DNA from: an uncultured Bacteroidales bacterium
GTDB lineage: Bacteria; Bacteroidota; Bacteroidia; Bacteroidales; Muribaculaceae
Direction of reading: 5' to 3'
Assembly: GCA_902785925.1 (NCBI GenBank)
Contig: CADAAI010000030.1
Coordinates: forward strand, 1-52,821
DNA: 52,821 nt
Shown here: positions 41,795-51,109 of the stretch, one piece after another
Numbering within the stretch: the stretch's first letter is position 1
How the letters are laid out: every line of letters starts with the position of its first letter
Position numbers and translations under genes: made by a program
The notes under the pieces: model-generated
Databases searched by the model: none
What the model saw: only the letters and a program-made list of their open reading frames with translations
What the model was told of the DNA's origin: nothing

Positions 41795-42856
41795 ATGAAT
41801 CTTCTCTCAATACTGGCGTTGTCACTCATGTCGCTGCTGGCAGGAAATGCCGAGGTCGATTTCGTGTTCTTTGGCGATGCGATGCAGCATTCCAAGCAAT
41901 ATGAGGTGGCACGGCGCGCCGATGGCACCTACGACTATAGCGCGTGCTTCAAGCATGTGCAGAGCGACATTGAAGAGGCCGATTATGCTGTGGTGAACCT
42001 TGAGTGCAGCCTTGGTGGTGCACCTTATTCGGGCTATCCATGCTTCAGCGCCCCCGACGAGTATGCCAAGCAGTTGCAGACCGTTGGCTTTGACCTCTTT
42101 CTTACCGCCAACAACCACTGCCTCGACCGCCGCGACAAGGGTGCTGTGCGAACCATCAACAAGCTTGATGAGTGGGGCATTCCTCACATTGGCACCTACA
42201 TCAACAAGGCCGACCGCGCTAAGCGGTTGCCATGTATCAAAGATTTTGACGGCATCAAGGTGGCGTTTCTCGACTATACCTATGGCACCAACGGCATTCC
42301 CATCCAGAAGGATGTTGTGGTTGACTATATCGACAAAAAAGTGATCGCTGCCGACATCGATGCCGCCCGCGCAGCCGGTGCTAATGTGCTGTGCGTCAAC
42401 ATGCACTGGGGCATTGAGTACACTCTCACGCCTGTGAAGGAGCAGAAGGATCTTGCCGATTTCCTCATCGACAAGGGCGTGGACCTCATTATCGGTGGCC
42501 ATCCTCATGTGGTAGAGCCCTTCGAGGTGCGCCACAGCGACAAGTACAACAAGGACATTCTGCTGGTCTACAGTTTGGGCAATTTTATCTCCAACATGAG
42601 CGATATCGACTGCCGAGGCGGCGCTATGGTTAAAGTTAAGGTTAAGATGAAGGACGGCAAGCCAGTGATCGACAGTCCTCGCTACAAGCTGTTCTTCTGC
42701 CAGAAGCCAGGCGCAGGCGACAACACCTATCAGGTGATCCCCGAGGACAAGCCCGAGCTGGTGCGTGCCGACTCGCGCGAGACCTTCAAGCGCTTCATGC
42801 AGCGCACCCACGACCTTGTTATGAGCAAGAACGTGAACGTGCCGCAAGACGAGTAG
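41795..42856 (+). CDS. CapA-family (PGA_cap) metallophosphoesterase-like protein
   Basis: 353 residues. After a short hydrophobic start (LLSILALSLMSLLAGNA) the calcineurin-like metal motifs appear: VDFVFFGDAMQH, ADYAVVNLECSLGG, FLTANNHCLDR, NMHWGIEYT and IGGHPHVVEP. The family is named for CapA of poly-gamma-glutamate capsule systems, but no capB/capC gene is present, so capsule synthesis here is not supported; most Bacteroidetes members are of unknown substrate. It probably acts in the envelope. The AACTAAC repeat lies directly upstream; the beta-barrel gene follows 42 bases downstream. Confidence 0.88.
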   Translation: MNLLSILALSLMSLLAGNAEVDFVFFGDAMQHSKQYEVARRADGTYDYSACFKHVQSDIEEADYAVVNLECSLGGAPYSGYPCFSAPDEYAKQLQTVGFDLFLTANNHCLDRRDKGAVRTINKLDEWGIPHIGTYINKADRAKRLPCIKDFDGIKVAFLDYTYGTNGIPIQKDVVVDYIDKKVIAADIDAARAAGANVLCVNMHWGIEYTLTPVKEQKDLADFLIDKGVDLIIGGHPHVVEPFEVRHSDKYNKDILLVYSLGNFISNMSDIDCRGGAMVKVKVKMKDGKPVIDSPRYKLFFCQKPGAGDNTYQVIPEDKPELVRADSRETFKRFMQRTHDLVMSKNVNVPQDE

Positions 42857-42898
42857 GGTAGTGTTAAGTTGAAAGTAAAGAATTATAACTATAATATT

Positions 42899-43369
42899 AT
42901 GAAAAAAATTCTAGCATTAGTGCTCATTGCCGCTATGGGATGTGTCTATGCCGCAGCTCAGAAGGGCGTGATGGGCGTGGGTGGAAATCTGCTCTATGGC
43001 ACCGAGATCAACATGCTTGGTATTGGTGGAAAGTTCCAGTATGGCATTACCAACGACATCAGGGGTGAAGCCTCGTTCAACTATTACTTCAGCAACAATG
43101 GCTTCCACATGTGGGACCTTAACGCCAATGCCCACTATCTTTTCAGCATTGCGCCCAAGTTCAGGGCCTATCCGCTCGCAGGTCTCACTGTTGTGAGCAA
43201 GAGCTACGACAAAACCGACGAGTCGGTAACTCATTTTGGGCTCAATTTGGGTGGTGGATGTGAGTATGACGTCAGGTCAAACGTTGCCATCAATGCCGAG
43301 TTCAAGTACTCGATCGTGAGCAGCATCGACCAGGCAGTCTTCTCGGTTGGCGCGGTCTATAAGTTCTGA
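42899..43369 (+). CDS. Small outer-membrane beta-barrel protein
   Basis: 156 residues from the ATG at 42899, which begins a clear signal peptide (MKKILALVLIAAMGCVYAAA); an ATG ten codons upstream does not. The mature part (about 135 residues) alternates hydrophobic residues in short strands (GVGGNLLYGTEINMLGIGGK, YGITNDIRGEASFNYYF, AINAEFKYSIVS) and ends in FSVGAVYKF with a terminal aromatic, typical of an eight-stranded barrel of the outer-membrane-beta-barrel/OmpA-like porin group. Function unknown. Confidence 0.8.
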   Translation: MKKILALVLIAAMGCVYAAAQKGVMGVGGNLLYGTEINMLGIGGKFQYGITNDIRGEASFNYYFSNNGFHMWDLNANAHYLFSIAPKFRAYPLAGLTVVSKSYDKTDESVTHFGLNLGGGCEYDVRSNVAINAEFKYSIVSSIDQAVFSVGAVYKF

Positions 43370-43450
43370 AAAACTTGACTTTTGCGGCACTTGCCGAGCG
43401 CTGATGTGACGCAAAAAACTGTGTTTAAGATATATAAAAAATCTTAATTC

Positions 43451-43483
43451 TTTGCTGGGTTATAGATTTTTTGTCTACCTTTG
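43451..43483 (+). promoter_or_regulatory. Promoter of the thioredoxin-fold gene
   Basis: TTTG at 43451-43454, 21 bases, TACCTTTG at 43476-43483: one of the best promoters in the window. It is followed by a 160-base leader before the ATG at 43649. Confidence 0.8.
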
Positions 43484-43488
43484 CACCC

Positions 43489-43648
43489 CGATTTCAACCG
43501 TGCAGACCCGTGCTTTGGGTGTGAAAAACTCAAAACACGACGACAAGCATCCTCTCTCACACAAGGGACAAACGATGTTGCACAAGTGGTCGCGATATCA
43601 GTGGCCATGAGTGATTTAGGCTGGCATAGTTGAAGAAACACTTTAATT
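43489..43648 (+). other. Long untranslated leader of the thioredoxin-fold gene
   Basis: 160 bases between the promoter and the start codon, long compared with the other genes here. It holds an 11-codon frame at 43575-43610 (MLHKWSRYQWP) and some short inverted repeats. No riboswitch family was recognised. Confidence 0.4.
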
Positions 43649-44131
43649 ATGAAGAAGTTTGTTTGTTTATTGATTACTCTGTGCGTGGTGCTAGTCTTCA
43701 CCTCGTCGCGTACCACTATTTCTAACGATAGCCGTGTGGGCACTAAGGCGTCCAACTTCAGCATTGGCAACGAGGAGAATGTGGTCGAGCTCGAGCAGTA
43801 CCGTGGCAAGTTTGTGGTGCTGAACATGTGGACTTCGGCCGATGCCGTAACCCGCTTAGAGAATATTGAGTTGAACAAGATTGCGCGCAACAATCCCCAA
43901 ATCGTGCACATGGGTGTGAATTTCGACCGCAGCAAGGCGCTCTTCCGTGAGGTGGTGAGCCTCGACAGCCTGGCGGTATCATCGCAGTTCTTCTGTGAAA
44001 TTCAGGATCGCCCTTCGTTTGAGAAGCGCTGGGGCAGCATCGACAAGCCTTGCACCTTCCTTATCAACGGCAAGGGTGTGATAGTGGCTGTGAATCCAAC
44101 GATTAAGGAGATTGAGACTGCAATCAAGTGA
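43649..44131 (+). CDS. Exported thioredoxin-fold (TlpA/AhpC-like) protein lacking the CxxC motif
   Basis: 160 residues with an N-terminal hydrophobic signal (KKFVCLLITLCVVLVFTSS). The fold is seen in VGTKASNFSIGNEENVVELE, YRGKFVVLNMWTSADAVTR and GSIDKPCTFLINGKGVIVAV (the cis-Pro loop and following strand). In TlpA/ResA-type enzymes the sequence after the Trp is W-C-x-x-C; here W61 is followed by TSADAVT, with Asp65 and Thr68 where the cysteines would be. It therefore cannot do ordinary thiol exchange at that site and may be a binding or structural relative. One other Cys is near the cis-Pro loop. Confidence 0.8.
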   Translation: MKKFVCLLITLCVVLVFTSSRTTISNDSRVGTKASNFSIGNEENVVELEQYRGKFVVLNMWTSADAVTRLENIELNKIARNNPQIVHMGVNFDRSKALFREVVSLDSLAVSSQFFCEIQDRPSFEKRWGSIDKPCTFLINGKGVIVAVNPTIKEIETAIK

Positions 44132-44189
44132 TAGAAGGGAGCTGTCGCTCGCTATCACAAGGAAGTTAGTAATTTGGGCGTTCGCGCCC
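44128..44189. other. Two stable hairpins after the thioredoxin-fold gene
   Basis: GTGATAG (44128-44134) / CTATCAC (44152-44158) spans the stop codon. GGGCG-TTCG-CGCCC at 44176-44189 is a UUCG-type hairpin. Neither has a T-run. Confidence 0.5.
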
Positions 44190-44226
44190 TGAGTGATTAG
44201 TGGTTATTAGGCGATTTTGCGCCAGG

Positions 44227-44271
44227 AAAAAGAGTTCAGGACATGCTCATGCGTGTCCTGAACTCTTTTTG
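44227..44271. terminator. Very long bidirectional terminator
   Basis: A perfect 17-bp stem (44227-44243 with 44254-44270), starting AAAAAGAG and ending CTCTTTTT, with a ten-base loop. It isolates the SusC/SusD locus from upstream transcription. Confidence 0.9.
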
Positions 44272-44375
44272 TGTTTTACAGCATAATTATTGTTTTATTT
44301 AGTTGTAATCCTTGTTTTTTTAAATTAAACACTCAATTTTAACAGTAAAAATTAGATACTTTAAAAAAATCTATT

Positions 44376-44383
44376 TAATTTTG
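44376..44383 (+). promoter_or_regulatory. -7 element of the SusC/SusD locus
   Basis: TAATTTTG followed by C; no clear -33 TTG. A leader of about 215 bases precedes the SusC start. Confidence 0.6.
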
Positions 44384-44456
44384 CACGTTAAAGTACACAA
44401 GTGCCCCCATTTGGCTGCTGAAGCCACAAAGGCATGCCGTTGAGCACACATTGAGC

Positions 44457-44564
44457 ATGCACCAGAGCTTTGTAGTAGTGATTAACCAGGAGACGAAAAA
44501 CGATATAATGAAAACTGACTTTCTAACCTGTTATGAGATAGCACTTAGTGAGAAAATTTTTTAA
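44457..44564 (+). CDS. Possible 35-residue leader peptide upstream of SusC
   Basis: An ATG at 44457 opens a 35-codon frame (MHQSFVVVINQETKNDI...) within the SusC leader; a second ATG at 44508 would give an 18-residue peptide MKTDFLTCYEIALSEKIF. The frame ends 40 bases before the SusC start. There is no hydrophobic signal and no family match. It could be a regulatory uORF, or chance. Confidence 0.25.
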   Translation: MHQSFVVVINQETKNDIMKTDFLTCYEIALSEKIF

Positions 44565-44604
44565 ATAAAACCAAATAATAATTATTAATTTTTTTTCAAT
44601 GCTT

Positions 44605-47600
44605 ATGAGTCTTAAAAAACTTTTATTGCTGACGGCTGCAATACTGATGTCACTCGCGGCGACCGCACAGGTCAAAGTGACGGGTGTCGTTATTTCGGCC
44701 GAGGACAATGAACCCGTTATTGGTGCTCATGTATCGGAAAAAGCAAAACCCACTAATGGTGTAGCTACCGACTTTGACGGTAAGTTTACCATTACCGTAC
44801 CCTCTTACAAGAGTCACATCATCGTGAAGTACATGGGCCTTGCCGAAGCCGATGTGCAGGTCACCCAGGGTGAGATGAAGATTGTTTTGACCACCGACGA
44901 GGCTACCACCCTCAAGGAAGTGGTTGTAACAGGTTATCAAAACGTAGACAAGCGCCTCTTTACCGGTGCCACCACAAGCATCAAGGCCGACAAGGCTAAG
45001 CTCGACGGTGTCGCCGACGTGTCACGTGCCCTTGAGGGACGTGCTGCAGGTGTGAGTGTGCAGAACGTGTCGGGTACCTTTGGTACCGCACCCAAGATTC
45101 GTGTGCGTGGTGCTACTTCAATCTATGGTAGCAGCAAGCCTTTGTGGGTTGTCGACGGTGTGATTCTCGAGGATAACGTTGAGCTCGATGCCGACGCCCT
45201 CTCGAGTGGTGATGCCACAACCCTTATCGCCAGCGCCATCGCTGGTATCAATGCCGACGATATCGAGAGCTTCCAGATTCTTAAGGACGGTTCGGCAACA
45301 TCAATCTATGGTGCTCGCGCCATGGCTGGTGTGATCGTCGTTACCACCAAGCAGGGTCGCTCGGGTCAGGCCAGCATCAACTATACCGGTGAGTTCACCT
45401 ATCGCTTGAAACCCATGTACCGTGAGTTCAACATCTGTAACTCGCAGGAGCAGATGGGTATCTACAAGGAACTCGAGGAAAAAGGATGGTTGAGCTTCGC
45501 TAGTCTTGCCAACTCTTCTAGCTCGGGTATCTATGGTACCATGTACAAGCTCATGGACCAGTATGATCCCGCTACCGGTTTCGGACTTCCCAACACTCTC
45601 GCTGCTAAGAACGCCTACTTGCGTGAGGCTGAGTTCCGTAACACCGACTGGTTCGACCTCTTGTTCAACAGCAACGTTTCACAAAACCATGCTATCTCAA
45701 TCGCGGGTGGTACCGACCGTGCTCGTTTCTACACTTCGGCTTCGGTTATGTACGACCCAGGATGGACCAAGCAGAGCGAGGTTACTCGTTACACTTTCAA
45801 CGCCAACGCCAGCTACGACCTGTCAAAGAGCTTGACAATTAAATTGTTGACCAGCGACAGCTACCGCAAGCAGCGCGCTCCTGGTACTCTGAGTCAGGAC
45901 GTTGACGTGGTTAACGGTGTGTATAGCCGTAGCTTCGATATCAACCCCTATAGCTATGCGTTGAACACCTCACGTACTGCCGACCCCAATGCTATCTACA
46001 CTCGTAACTATACATCTTTCAACATCTTCCACGAGCTCGACCAGAACTACATCGACCTCGGTGTAACCGACCTCAAGTTCCAGGGCGAGATCACTTGGAA
46101 GCCCGTTAAGGGTCTTGAACTTAAGGGATTGGCTTCTTACCGCTTCAACAGCAGTACTACCAACCACTATGTGAAGGACGATTCTAACCAGGCTAACGCC
46201 TACCGCGCTGGTATCGATCCCGAGAATGCTTCAATTCGCGATGCTAACACTTATCTCTATACCGACCCCGATATTGTTGGTTCTCTTCCAGTGACCGTTC
46301 TTCCTAAGGGTGGTATTCTCTATCACGACGTGAACGCTATGTCGCAGTTCGACTTGCGTGCTCAGGCTCAATACAACAAGAGCTTCAACGACATGCACCT
46401 CATTAACTTGCTGGGTGGTTTTGAGATGAGTAAGATTGATCGTCACGCCGAGAGCTTTGAGGGCTGGGGTATCGTTTATGAGAACGGTAACATTCCTTTC
46501 CTCGACAAGAACCTCTTCAAGCAGCAAGTTGAGGAGAATCACAACTACTACGGCGAGTCTTGGCGCTACGGCCGCAACATGGCTTACTATGCTATGGGTA
46601 GCTACTCCTTCAGGGGTAAATACATCCTCACTGGTACCTTCCGTTATGAGGGTTCTAATAAGCTCGGTAAGGCCAAGAAGAGCCGTTGGCTCCCAACTTG
46701 GAATATCTCGGGTGCTTGGAATGCAAGCGACGAGCAGTTCTTTATCAATGCTCCTTTCTACCAGAAGGGTATCTGGACCTATGCTAAGCTGCGTCTGTCT
46801 TACTCGCTGACTGCCGATGCTGGTCCTGCAAGCGTTTCTAACGCACTTCCTATTTACTATCCTTCTAAGCCTTGGAGATTGAATCCTGAGGATGCCGAGA
46901 TGAACCTCTACCTTGCCAACATCGCCAACGAGGAGTTGACCTATGAGAAGAAGCACGAGTTCGACGTTGGTGTTGACCTCGGTTTCTATCACAACCGCAT
47001 CAACCTCGTCTTCGACTGGTACAAGCGTAATAACTACGACCTGATTGGTGGTGTTTATACCGAGGGTGTCGGTGGTGTGACACACAAGTATGCTAATGTC
47101 GCTTCTATGGAATCGCATGGTGTTGAGTTCACACTTTCTACACGCAACTTCGAGGCTGTTAAGCCTGGCGACTTCGAGTGGAGCACCGACTTTACTTTCT
47201 CTTATGCTAAGAACAAGATTACCGACCTCTTGTCACGTAGCCGCATCATCGACCTCGTGCCTGGTACTGGTTACGCACTCCAGGGCTATCCCGTGCGTGC
47301 TATCTTCTCTATTCCATTCGCTGGTTTGAATGATGAGGGTCTTCCCACATTCTACGATGAGAATGGCGACATCACTGTGGCTGGCATCTACTTCCAGCAG
47401 TTCGATAATCTCGACTTCCTCAAGTATGAGGGTCCAGTTGATCCCATCTACACTGGTGGTCTCGGTAACAACTTCAGCTGGAAGGGATTCCACCTGAACC
47501 TGTTCTTGACCTACTCGTTCGGTAACAAGCTGCGCTTGCCAGCCGACTTCTCTTATGCTTACGGTGACATGACAGCCAACTCTCGCGACATGAAGAACCG

Positions 47601-47973
47601 TTGGGTAGTTCCTGGTGATGAGGCTCACACCGACATTCCTGCTATTGTTTCTACTCGTCAGTATATGACTTGGAACAATGTTTATGGTGAAAGATTGGGC
47701 ATTGCCTATAGTTCTTACAACTATAGTACTGCTCGCATCGCCAACGGTGGATTCATCCGCTTGAAAGAGGTTTCTCTCACCTACGACATCCCCGAGAAGG
47801 TTCTCAAGGCTTTGCGTCTGAACAATGCATCGGTTAAGCTCAGCACTACCAACTTGTGCTTGCTCTATGCCGACAAGAAACTCAACGGACAAGATCCCGA
47901 GTTCTTTAACTCAGGTGGTGTGGCAGCTCCTTCTCCCAAGCAGTTCACACTCACTTTACGCTTTGGTCTTTAA
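44605..47973 (+). CDS. SusC/RagA-family TonB-linked outer-membrane importer
   Basis: 1122 residues from the ATG at 44605 (an ATG two codons earlier is also possible). Signal peptide (MSLKKLLLLTAAILMSLAATA), carboxypeptidase-regulatory domain (VKVTGVVISAEDNEPVIGAH, about 22-105), a TonB-box-like stretch LKEVVVTGYQ, a plug (about 110-250) with the SusC signature FQILKDGSATSIYGARAMAG, then a ~22-strand barrel ending FTLTLRFGL. SusC proteins import large ligands after the SusD lid closes on them. Here the next genes are SusD, a zinc metallohydrolase lipoprotein and a DUF4302 lipoprotein, and no glycoside hydrolase, so a peptide or protein ligand is more likely than a glycan (inference). Confidence 0.95.
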   Translation: MSLKKLLLLTAAILMSLAATAQVKVTGVVISAEDNEPVIGAHVSEKAKPTNGVATDFDGKFTITVPSYKSHIIVKYMGLAEADVQVTQGEMKIVLTTDEATTLKEVVVTGYQNVDKRLFTGATTSIKADKAKLDGVADVSRALEGRAAGVSVQNVSGTFGTAPKIRVRGATSIYGSSKPLWVVDGVILEDNVELDADALSSGDATTLIASAIAGINADDIESFQILKDGSATSIYGARAMAGVIVVTTKQGRSGQASINYTGEFTYRLKPMYREFNICNSQEQMGIYKELEEKGWLSFASLANSSSSGIYGTMYKLMDQYDPATGFGLPNTLAAKNAYLREAEFRNTDWFDLLFNSNVSQNHAISIAGGTDRARFYTSASVMYDPGWTKQSEVTRYTFNANASYDLSKSLTIKLLTSDSYRKQRAPGTLSQDVDVVNGVYSRSFDINPYSYALNTSRTADPNAIYTRNYTSFNIFHELDQNYIDLGVTDLKFQGEITWKPVKGLELKGLASYRFNSSTTNHYVKDDSNQANAYRAGIDPENASIRDANTYLYTDPDIVGSLPVTVLPKGGILYHDVNAMSQFDLRAQAQYNKSFNDMHLINLLGGFEMSKIDRHAESFEGWGIVYENGNIPFLDKNLFKQQVEENHNYYGESWRYGRNMAYYAMGSYSFRGKYILTGTFRYEGSNKLGKAKKSRWLPTWNISGAWNASDEQFFINAPFYQKGIWTYAKLRLSYSLTADAGPASVSNALPIYYPSKPWRLNPEDAEMNLYLANIANEELTYEKKHEFDVGVDLGFYHNRINLVFDWYKRNNYDLIGGVYTEGVGGVTHKYANVASMESHGVEFTLSTRNFEAVKPGDFEWSTDFTFSYAKNKITDLLSRSRIIDLVPGTGYALQGYPVRAIFSIPFAGLNDEGLPTFYDENGDITVAGIYFQQFDNLDFLKYEGPVDPIYTGGLGNNFSWKGFHLNLFLTYSFGNKLRLPADFSYAYGDMTANSRDMKNRWVVPGDEAHTDIPAIVSTRQYMTWNNVYGERLGIAYSSYNYSTARIANGGFIRLKEVSLTYDIPEKVLKALRLNNASVKLSTTNLCLLYADKKLNGQDPEFFNSGGVAAPSPKQFTLTLRFGL

Positions 47974-48005
47974 TTAGTATAATGTTAATAAAATACATAA
48001 AAACT

Positions 48006-49781
48006 ATGAAATTAAGATATTTATTATTGGCTGGCGTGGCACTCTTGTCTTTGTCGTCGTGTAGCGACTTCCTCGACAAGCCTAGCGACACTCGCGTTAC
48101 TCTCACCAACACTGAGCAGTTGCGCATGTTGATGACCAGTGCCTATCCAGAATATAGTTATGTGCCATTCTGCGATTATTCGACCGATAACTTTATCGAC
48201 AATAACTCGCCGGGTGTTGACGGTGTTCGTTTCAATCTGCCATCTGCCGATCGCAACGATGATGAGGCTTTTGCTTGGGAAGACATTCGCACTTCTACGG
48301 GCGAAGACACTCCATCAGGATCGTGGGAAGGCTATTACAACGCCATTGCTACTTGTAATCAAGTTCTCGAGAAAGTTCAGGAGTTTGAGGATGCAGGTGA
48401 GAGTAGTGTGAAATTGCAGGCCGTTAAGGGCGAGGCTCTCATCGACCGTGCCTACTGCCACTTCATGCTTGCCAACATCTTCTGTATGCCCTATCGTGGC
48501 CCAGAATTGAGCCAGCAGGAGCCAGGCATTCCTTATATGACTAAACCCGAGACTACTGTTAAGCCTCACTATGAGCGTGGTACTCTTGCAGAGACCTACG
48601 ACAAGATTGAGCGTGACATCGAGGAGGGTTTGCCATTGATCAACGACGCAATCTATGAGCAGCCTAAATATCATTTCAACAAGCAGGCTGCCTACACTTT
48701 TGCTTCGCGTTTCTATCTCTTTAAGCGTGACTACCCTAAGGTGCTTGAGTGTGCCAACACTGCCTTCGGTGGTGCCGATGTTGATCCTCTTCCTTACATG
48801 ACCGATATTTGGGCTCATAAAGAAGAATTGGAGGACGACGAAGACTTTAACCGTTACTATTGTGACCCAGCACATATGAGGAATTTTATGATTATTCCTA
48901 CATATTCAGTTTATTTGCGTAAACTCAATAATGGAAACCGCTATGCTTGTAACCGTGAAGCTATGCAGGCTACTCTTTGGGATGGTCGTGGACCAACATG
49001 GAGAGGCGTGCATCCATGCTATAACGGTTGTGGAATGTACGTTGCAGGTTCCAATCAAGACTACGGTCTGTGGTGGGCCGCTCCAGTTGGTGAACAGTTT
49101 GAGTACACCGATAAGGTTGCTGGTATTGGCTATGCTCACCAGGTGCTTTGTGAGTTCACTGGCGAGGAGGCTCTGCTCAACCGTGCCGAGGCTAAATTGT
49201 TCCTTGGCGACATCGATGGCGCTATTGCCGACCTGGGTGTGTGGGAAGCTGCTCGACGCAACACTACCAACAGCACTAGTAGCATGACACCATGGAGTAA
49301 GGAAGTTGTTTTGAACTTCTACACTACTGCCGAGGAGAAATACATCCTTAACAGCCGTCCTGAGCGTCGTGAACTTTTGGGAGCCAAGGTCAACGACTCG
49401 ACCTACTATGGTATCGCTAAGCCATTGCACATCGACATTGTGTGCCCAAGTGCTCAGTACCATAACTCTCCCGAGATTAATCCTTACCTGCAGTGCGTTC
49501 AGCACTTCCGTCGCATTGAATTTATGTTCCGTGGCATGCGCTGGTTCGATATCAAGCGATATGGCATCTCTTTCAGCCACGTCATTGGTAAGGATGCTCG
49601 TGTTGTGACATTGAATCCTGACATTGAAGCTGGCGTTCTCGACCATCGCCTGGCTCTTCAGATTCCTAATGAGGTTATTGCTGCTGGTATTGACCCCAAC
49701 AATCGAATTGATCCGCCGTTGACAACAAGGATTTCTGGCTTTAAAAAGGCGACGGCACCACCACCAAGTAATGATGAATAA
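48006..49781 (+). CDS. SusD/RagB-family surface substrate-binding lipoprotein
   Basis: 591 residues from the ATG at 48006, which directly begins the lipoprotein signal MKLRYLLLAGVALLSLSSC (Cys19); an earlier ATG at 47982 adds eight residues of little sense. The pattern FLDKPSDTR, then WEGYYNAIATCNQVLEKV, LQAVKGEALIDRAYCHFMLA and the C-terminal RRIEFMFRGMRWFDIKRYG (TPR-like helices and the RagB/SusD close) fix the family. It is anchored in the outer membrane as the lid of the SusC barrel. It starts 32 bases after SusC. Confidence 0.95.
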   Translation: MKLRYLLLAGVALLSLSSCSDFLDKPSDTRVTLTNTEQLRMLMTSAYPEYSYVPFCDYSTDNFIDNNSPGVDGVRFNLPSADRNDDEAFAWEDIRTSTGEDTPSGSWEGYYNAIATCNQVLEKVQEFEDAGESSVKLQAVKGEALIDRAYCHFMLANIFCMPYRGPELSQQEPGIPYMTKPETTVKPHYERGTLAETYDKIERDIEEGLPLINDAIYEQPKYHFNKQAAYTFASRFYLFKRDYPKVLECANTAFGGADVDPLPYMTDIWAHKEELEDDEDFNRYYCDPAHMRNFMIIPTYSVYLRKLNNGNRYACNREAMQATLWDGRGPTWRGVHPCYNGCGMYVAGSNQDYGLWWAAPVGEQFEYTDKVAGIGYAHQVLCEFTGEEALLNRAEAKLFLGDIDGAIADLGVWEAARRNTTNSTSSMTPWSKEVVLNFYTTAEEKYILNSRPERRELLGAKVNDSTYYGIAKPLHIDIVCPSAQYHNSPEINPYLQCVQHFRRIEFMFRGMRWFDIKRYGISFSHVIGKDARVVTLNPDIEAGVLDHRLALQIPNEVIAAGIDPNNRIDPPLTTRISGFKKATAPPPSNDE

Positions 49782-49801
49782 TTAATAATTCTGATAAGAT
49801 T

Positions 49802-51079
49802 ATGAAAAAATATTTTAAATATTTAAGTGCTTTGGCACTGGTGGCTATGGCGGCAATGTCGCTCACCTCGTGTGGCGAGAAAGCTTTGGATGAAACCATC
49901 TTCCCCGATGTTGCCGATGAGCTTGACCCCAATAGCTACACTTATCCGTTCGACAAGTGGCTTAAGGAGAACTACCTCGATGTTTACAACTTGGAATTCC
50001 AGTACAAGTTGAAGGACAACGAGACCAATATGAACTATAACCTTCAACCAGCTACGCTTCGTAATTCTATCGACTTGGCTGTGCTTTCCAAGTACATGTG
50101 GTTTGATGTTTATGAGGAAGTGACAGGAAGCAAGGAGTTCTTGAAAATGTATGGTCCACGCATCATCATGCTTGTGGGTTCTCCAGCTATCAACCCTCGC
50201 TCAAGAACCATCGAAGTTGGTCTTGCCGAGGGTGGTATTAAGGTGACTCTACTCAATGTTAATAGATTGGGTAATTATGTGAACAATCCAGCACAGTTGA
50301 TTAATGTCTTGAACGACGAGTATTTCCACACTATGCACCATGAGTTTGCTCACATCTTGCACCAAACTAAGAGTATCCCTACTGAGTTCCGCATTCTTTC
50401 GGCTGGTCATTATGATGGCATGAATTGGGAGAAAAAGAACACTCAAATGGTTCGTTCGCTCGGTTTCGTGACTCCTTACGCCTCAAGTGCTCTTCGTGAA
50501 GACTTTGCCGAGACTATCGCTTGCTATATCACAATGTCCGATGCACAATGGGCAGCAATTAAGGATGATGCAGCTCGTGGATGGGCTACTCCTAACGAGG
50601 ATGCTCTAAGCAGCGATGAATGGGTTCCCTACTATTGCTATTACTACTATCCCAACAATAACCCTGTTAATGATGCTGGTGAGAGCACTCTCACTTATGT
50701 TGATCAGAGTAGAGTTGATACTCTTGAAGACGGTACACTCATCTTCAAGAATAGGTACCAGCAGGGTGTTGGTAGTGTGACTCTGAATCCCGAGGACGGC
50801 AAGTACTATGACTCTACAGGAGCTGAGTGCGACGCACAAGGCTATGTGCTTGATAAGAACGGCAATCGCGTTCCTATCTACGTTTATGCCGTTGAGGATG
50901 ACGATAATGTGAGCGGCTTAGATATTTTGGAGACCAAAATTCAGTTGTGCAAAGACTGGTTCCGTGAGGAGTGGGGCATCGACCTTGAGCAATTGCGTAA
51001 TGTTGTTCAGGCTCGCATCCAGTCCTTCGATGCCGCTAAGCTTCAAGAGCTGCGCCAGCAAGTTAATCTAGCTGAGTAA
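49802..51079 (+). CDS. Substrate import-associated zinc metallohydrolase lipoprotein
   Basis: 425 residues. Lipoprotein signal ending MSLTSC (Cys25). The zinc site is MHHEFAHILHQ: His180-Glu181-x-x-His184. ALREDFAETIACYIT supplies the likely third ligand some 50 residues later. NPRSRTIEVGLAEGGIKVTL and the N-terminal LDETIFPD fit the Bacteroidetes family of HExxH lipoproteins encoded beside SusC/SusD pairs (a Peptidase_Mx1-like group). Such a protein could cut peptides or glycoproteins at the cell surface before import. The gene starts 20 bases after susD and 30 bases before the DUF4302 gene, within one operon. Confidence 0.88.
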   Translation: MKKYFKYLSALALVAMAAMSLTSCGEKALDETIFPDVADELDPNSYTYPFDKWLKENYLDVYNLEFQYKLKDNETNMNYNLQPATLRNSIDLAVLSKYMWFDVYEEVTGSKEFLKMYGPRIIMLVGSPAINPRSRTIEVGLAEGGIKVTLLNVNRLGNYVNNPAQLINVLNDEYFHTMHHEFAHILHQTKSIPTEFRILSAGHYDGMNWEKKNTQMVRSLGFVTPYASSALREDFAETIACYITMSDAQWAAIKDDAARGWATPNEDALSSDEWVPYYCYYYYPNNNPVNDAGESTLTYVDQSRVDTLEDGTLIFKNRYQQGVGSVTLNPEDGKYYDSTGAECDAQGYVLDKNGNRVPIYVYAVEDDDNVSGLDILETKIQLCKDWFREEWGIDLEQLRNVVQARIQSFDAAKLQELRQQVNLAE

Positions 51080-51109
51080 TGTTTAATCTTAACACACACA
51101 TTAGATATT

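Noticed and set aside
41795..42856. Capsule (poly-gamma-glutamate) synthesis gene
   Set aside because: Only a CapA-like phosphoesterase is present; capB/capC partners are missing, so the capsule role is not supported.
43444..43935. 163-residue minus-strand frame over the thioredoxin-fold gene
   Set aside because: Overlaps a strong promoter and leader plus a supported gene.
46231..47118. 295-residue minus-strand frame inside the SusC gene
   Set aside because: Antisense shadow from strong codon bias; no family features.
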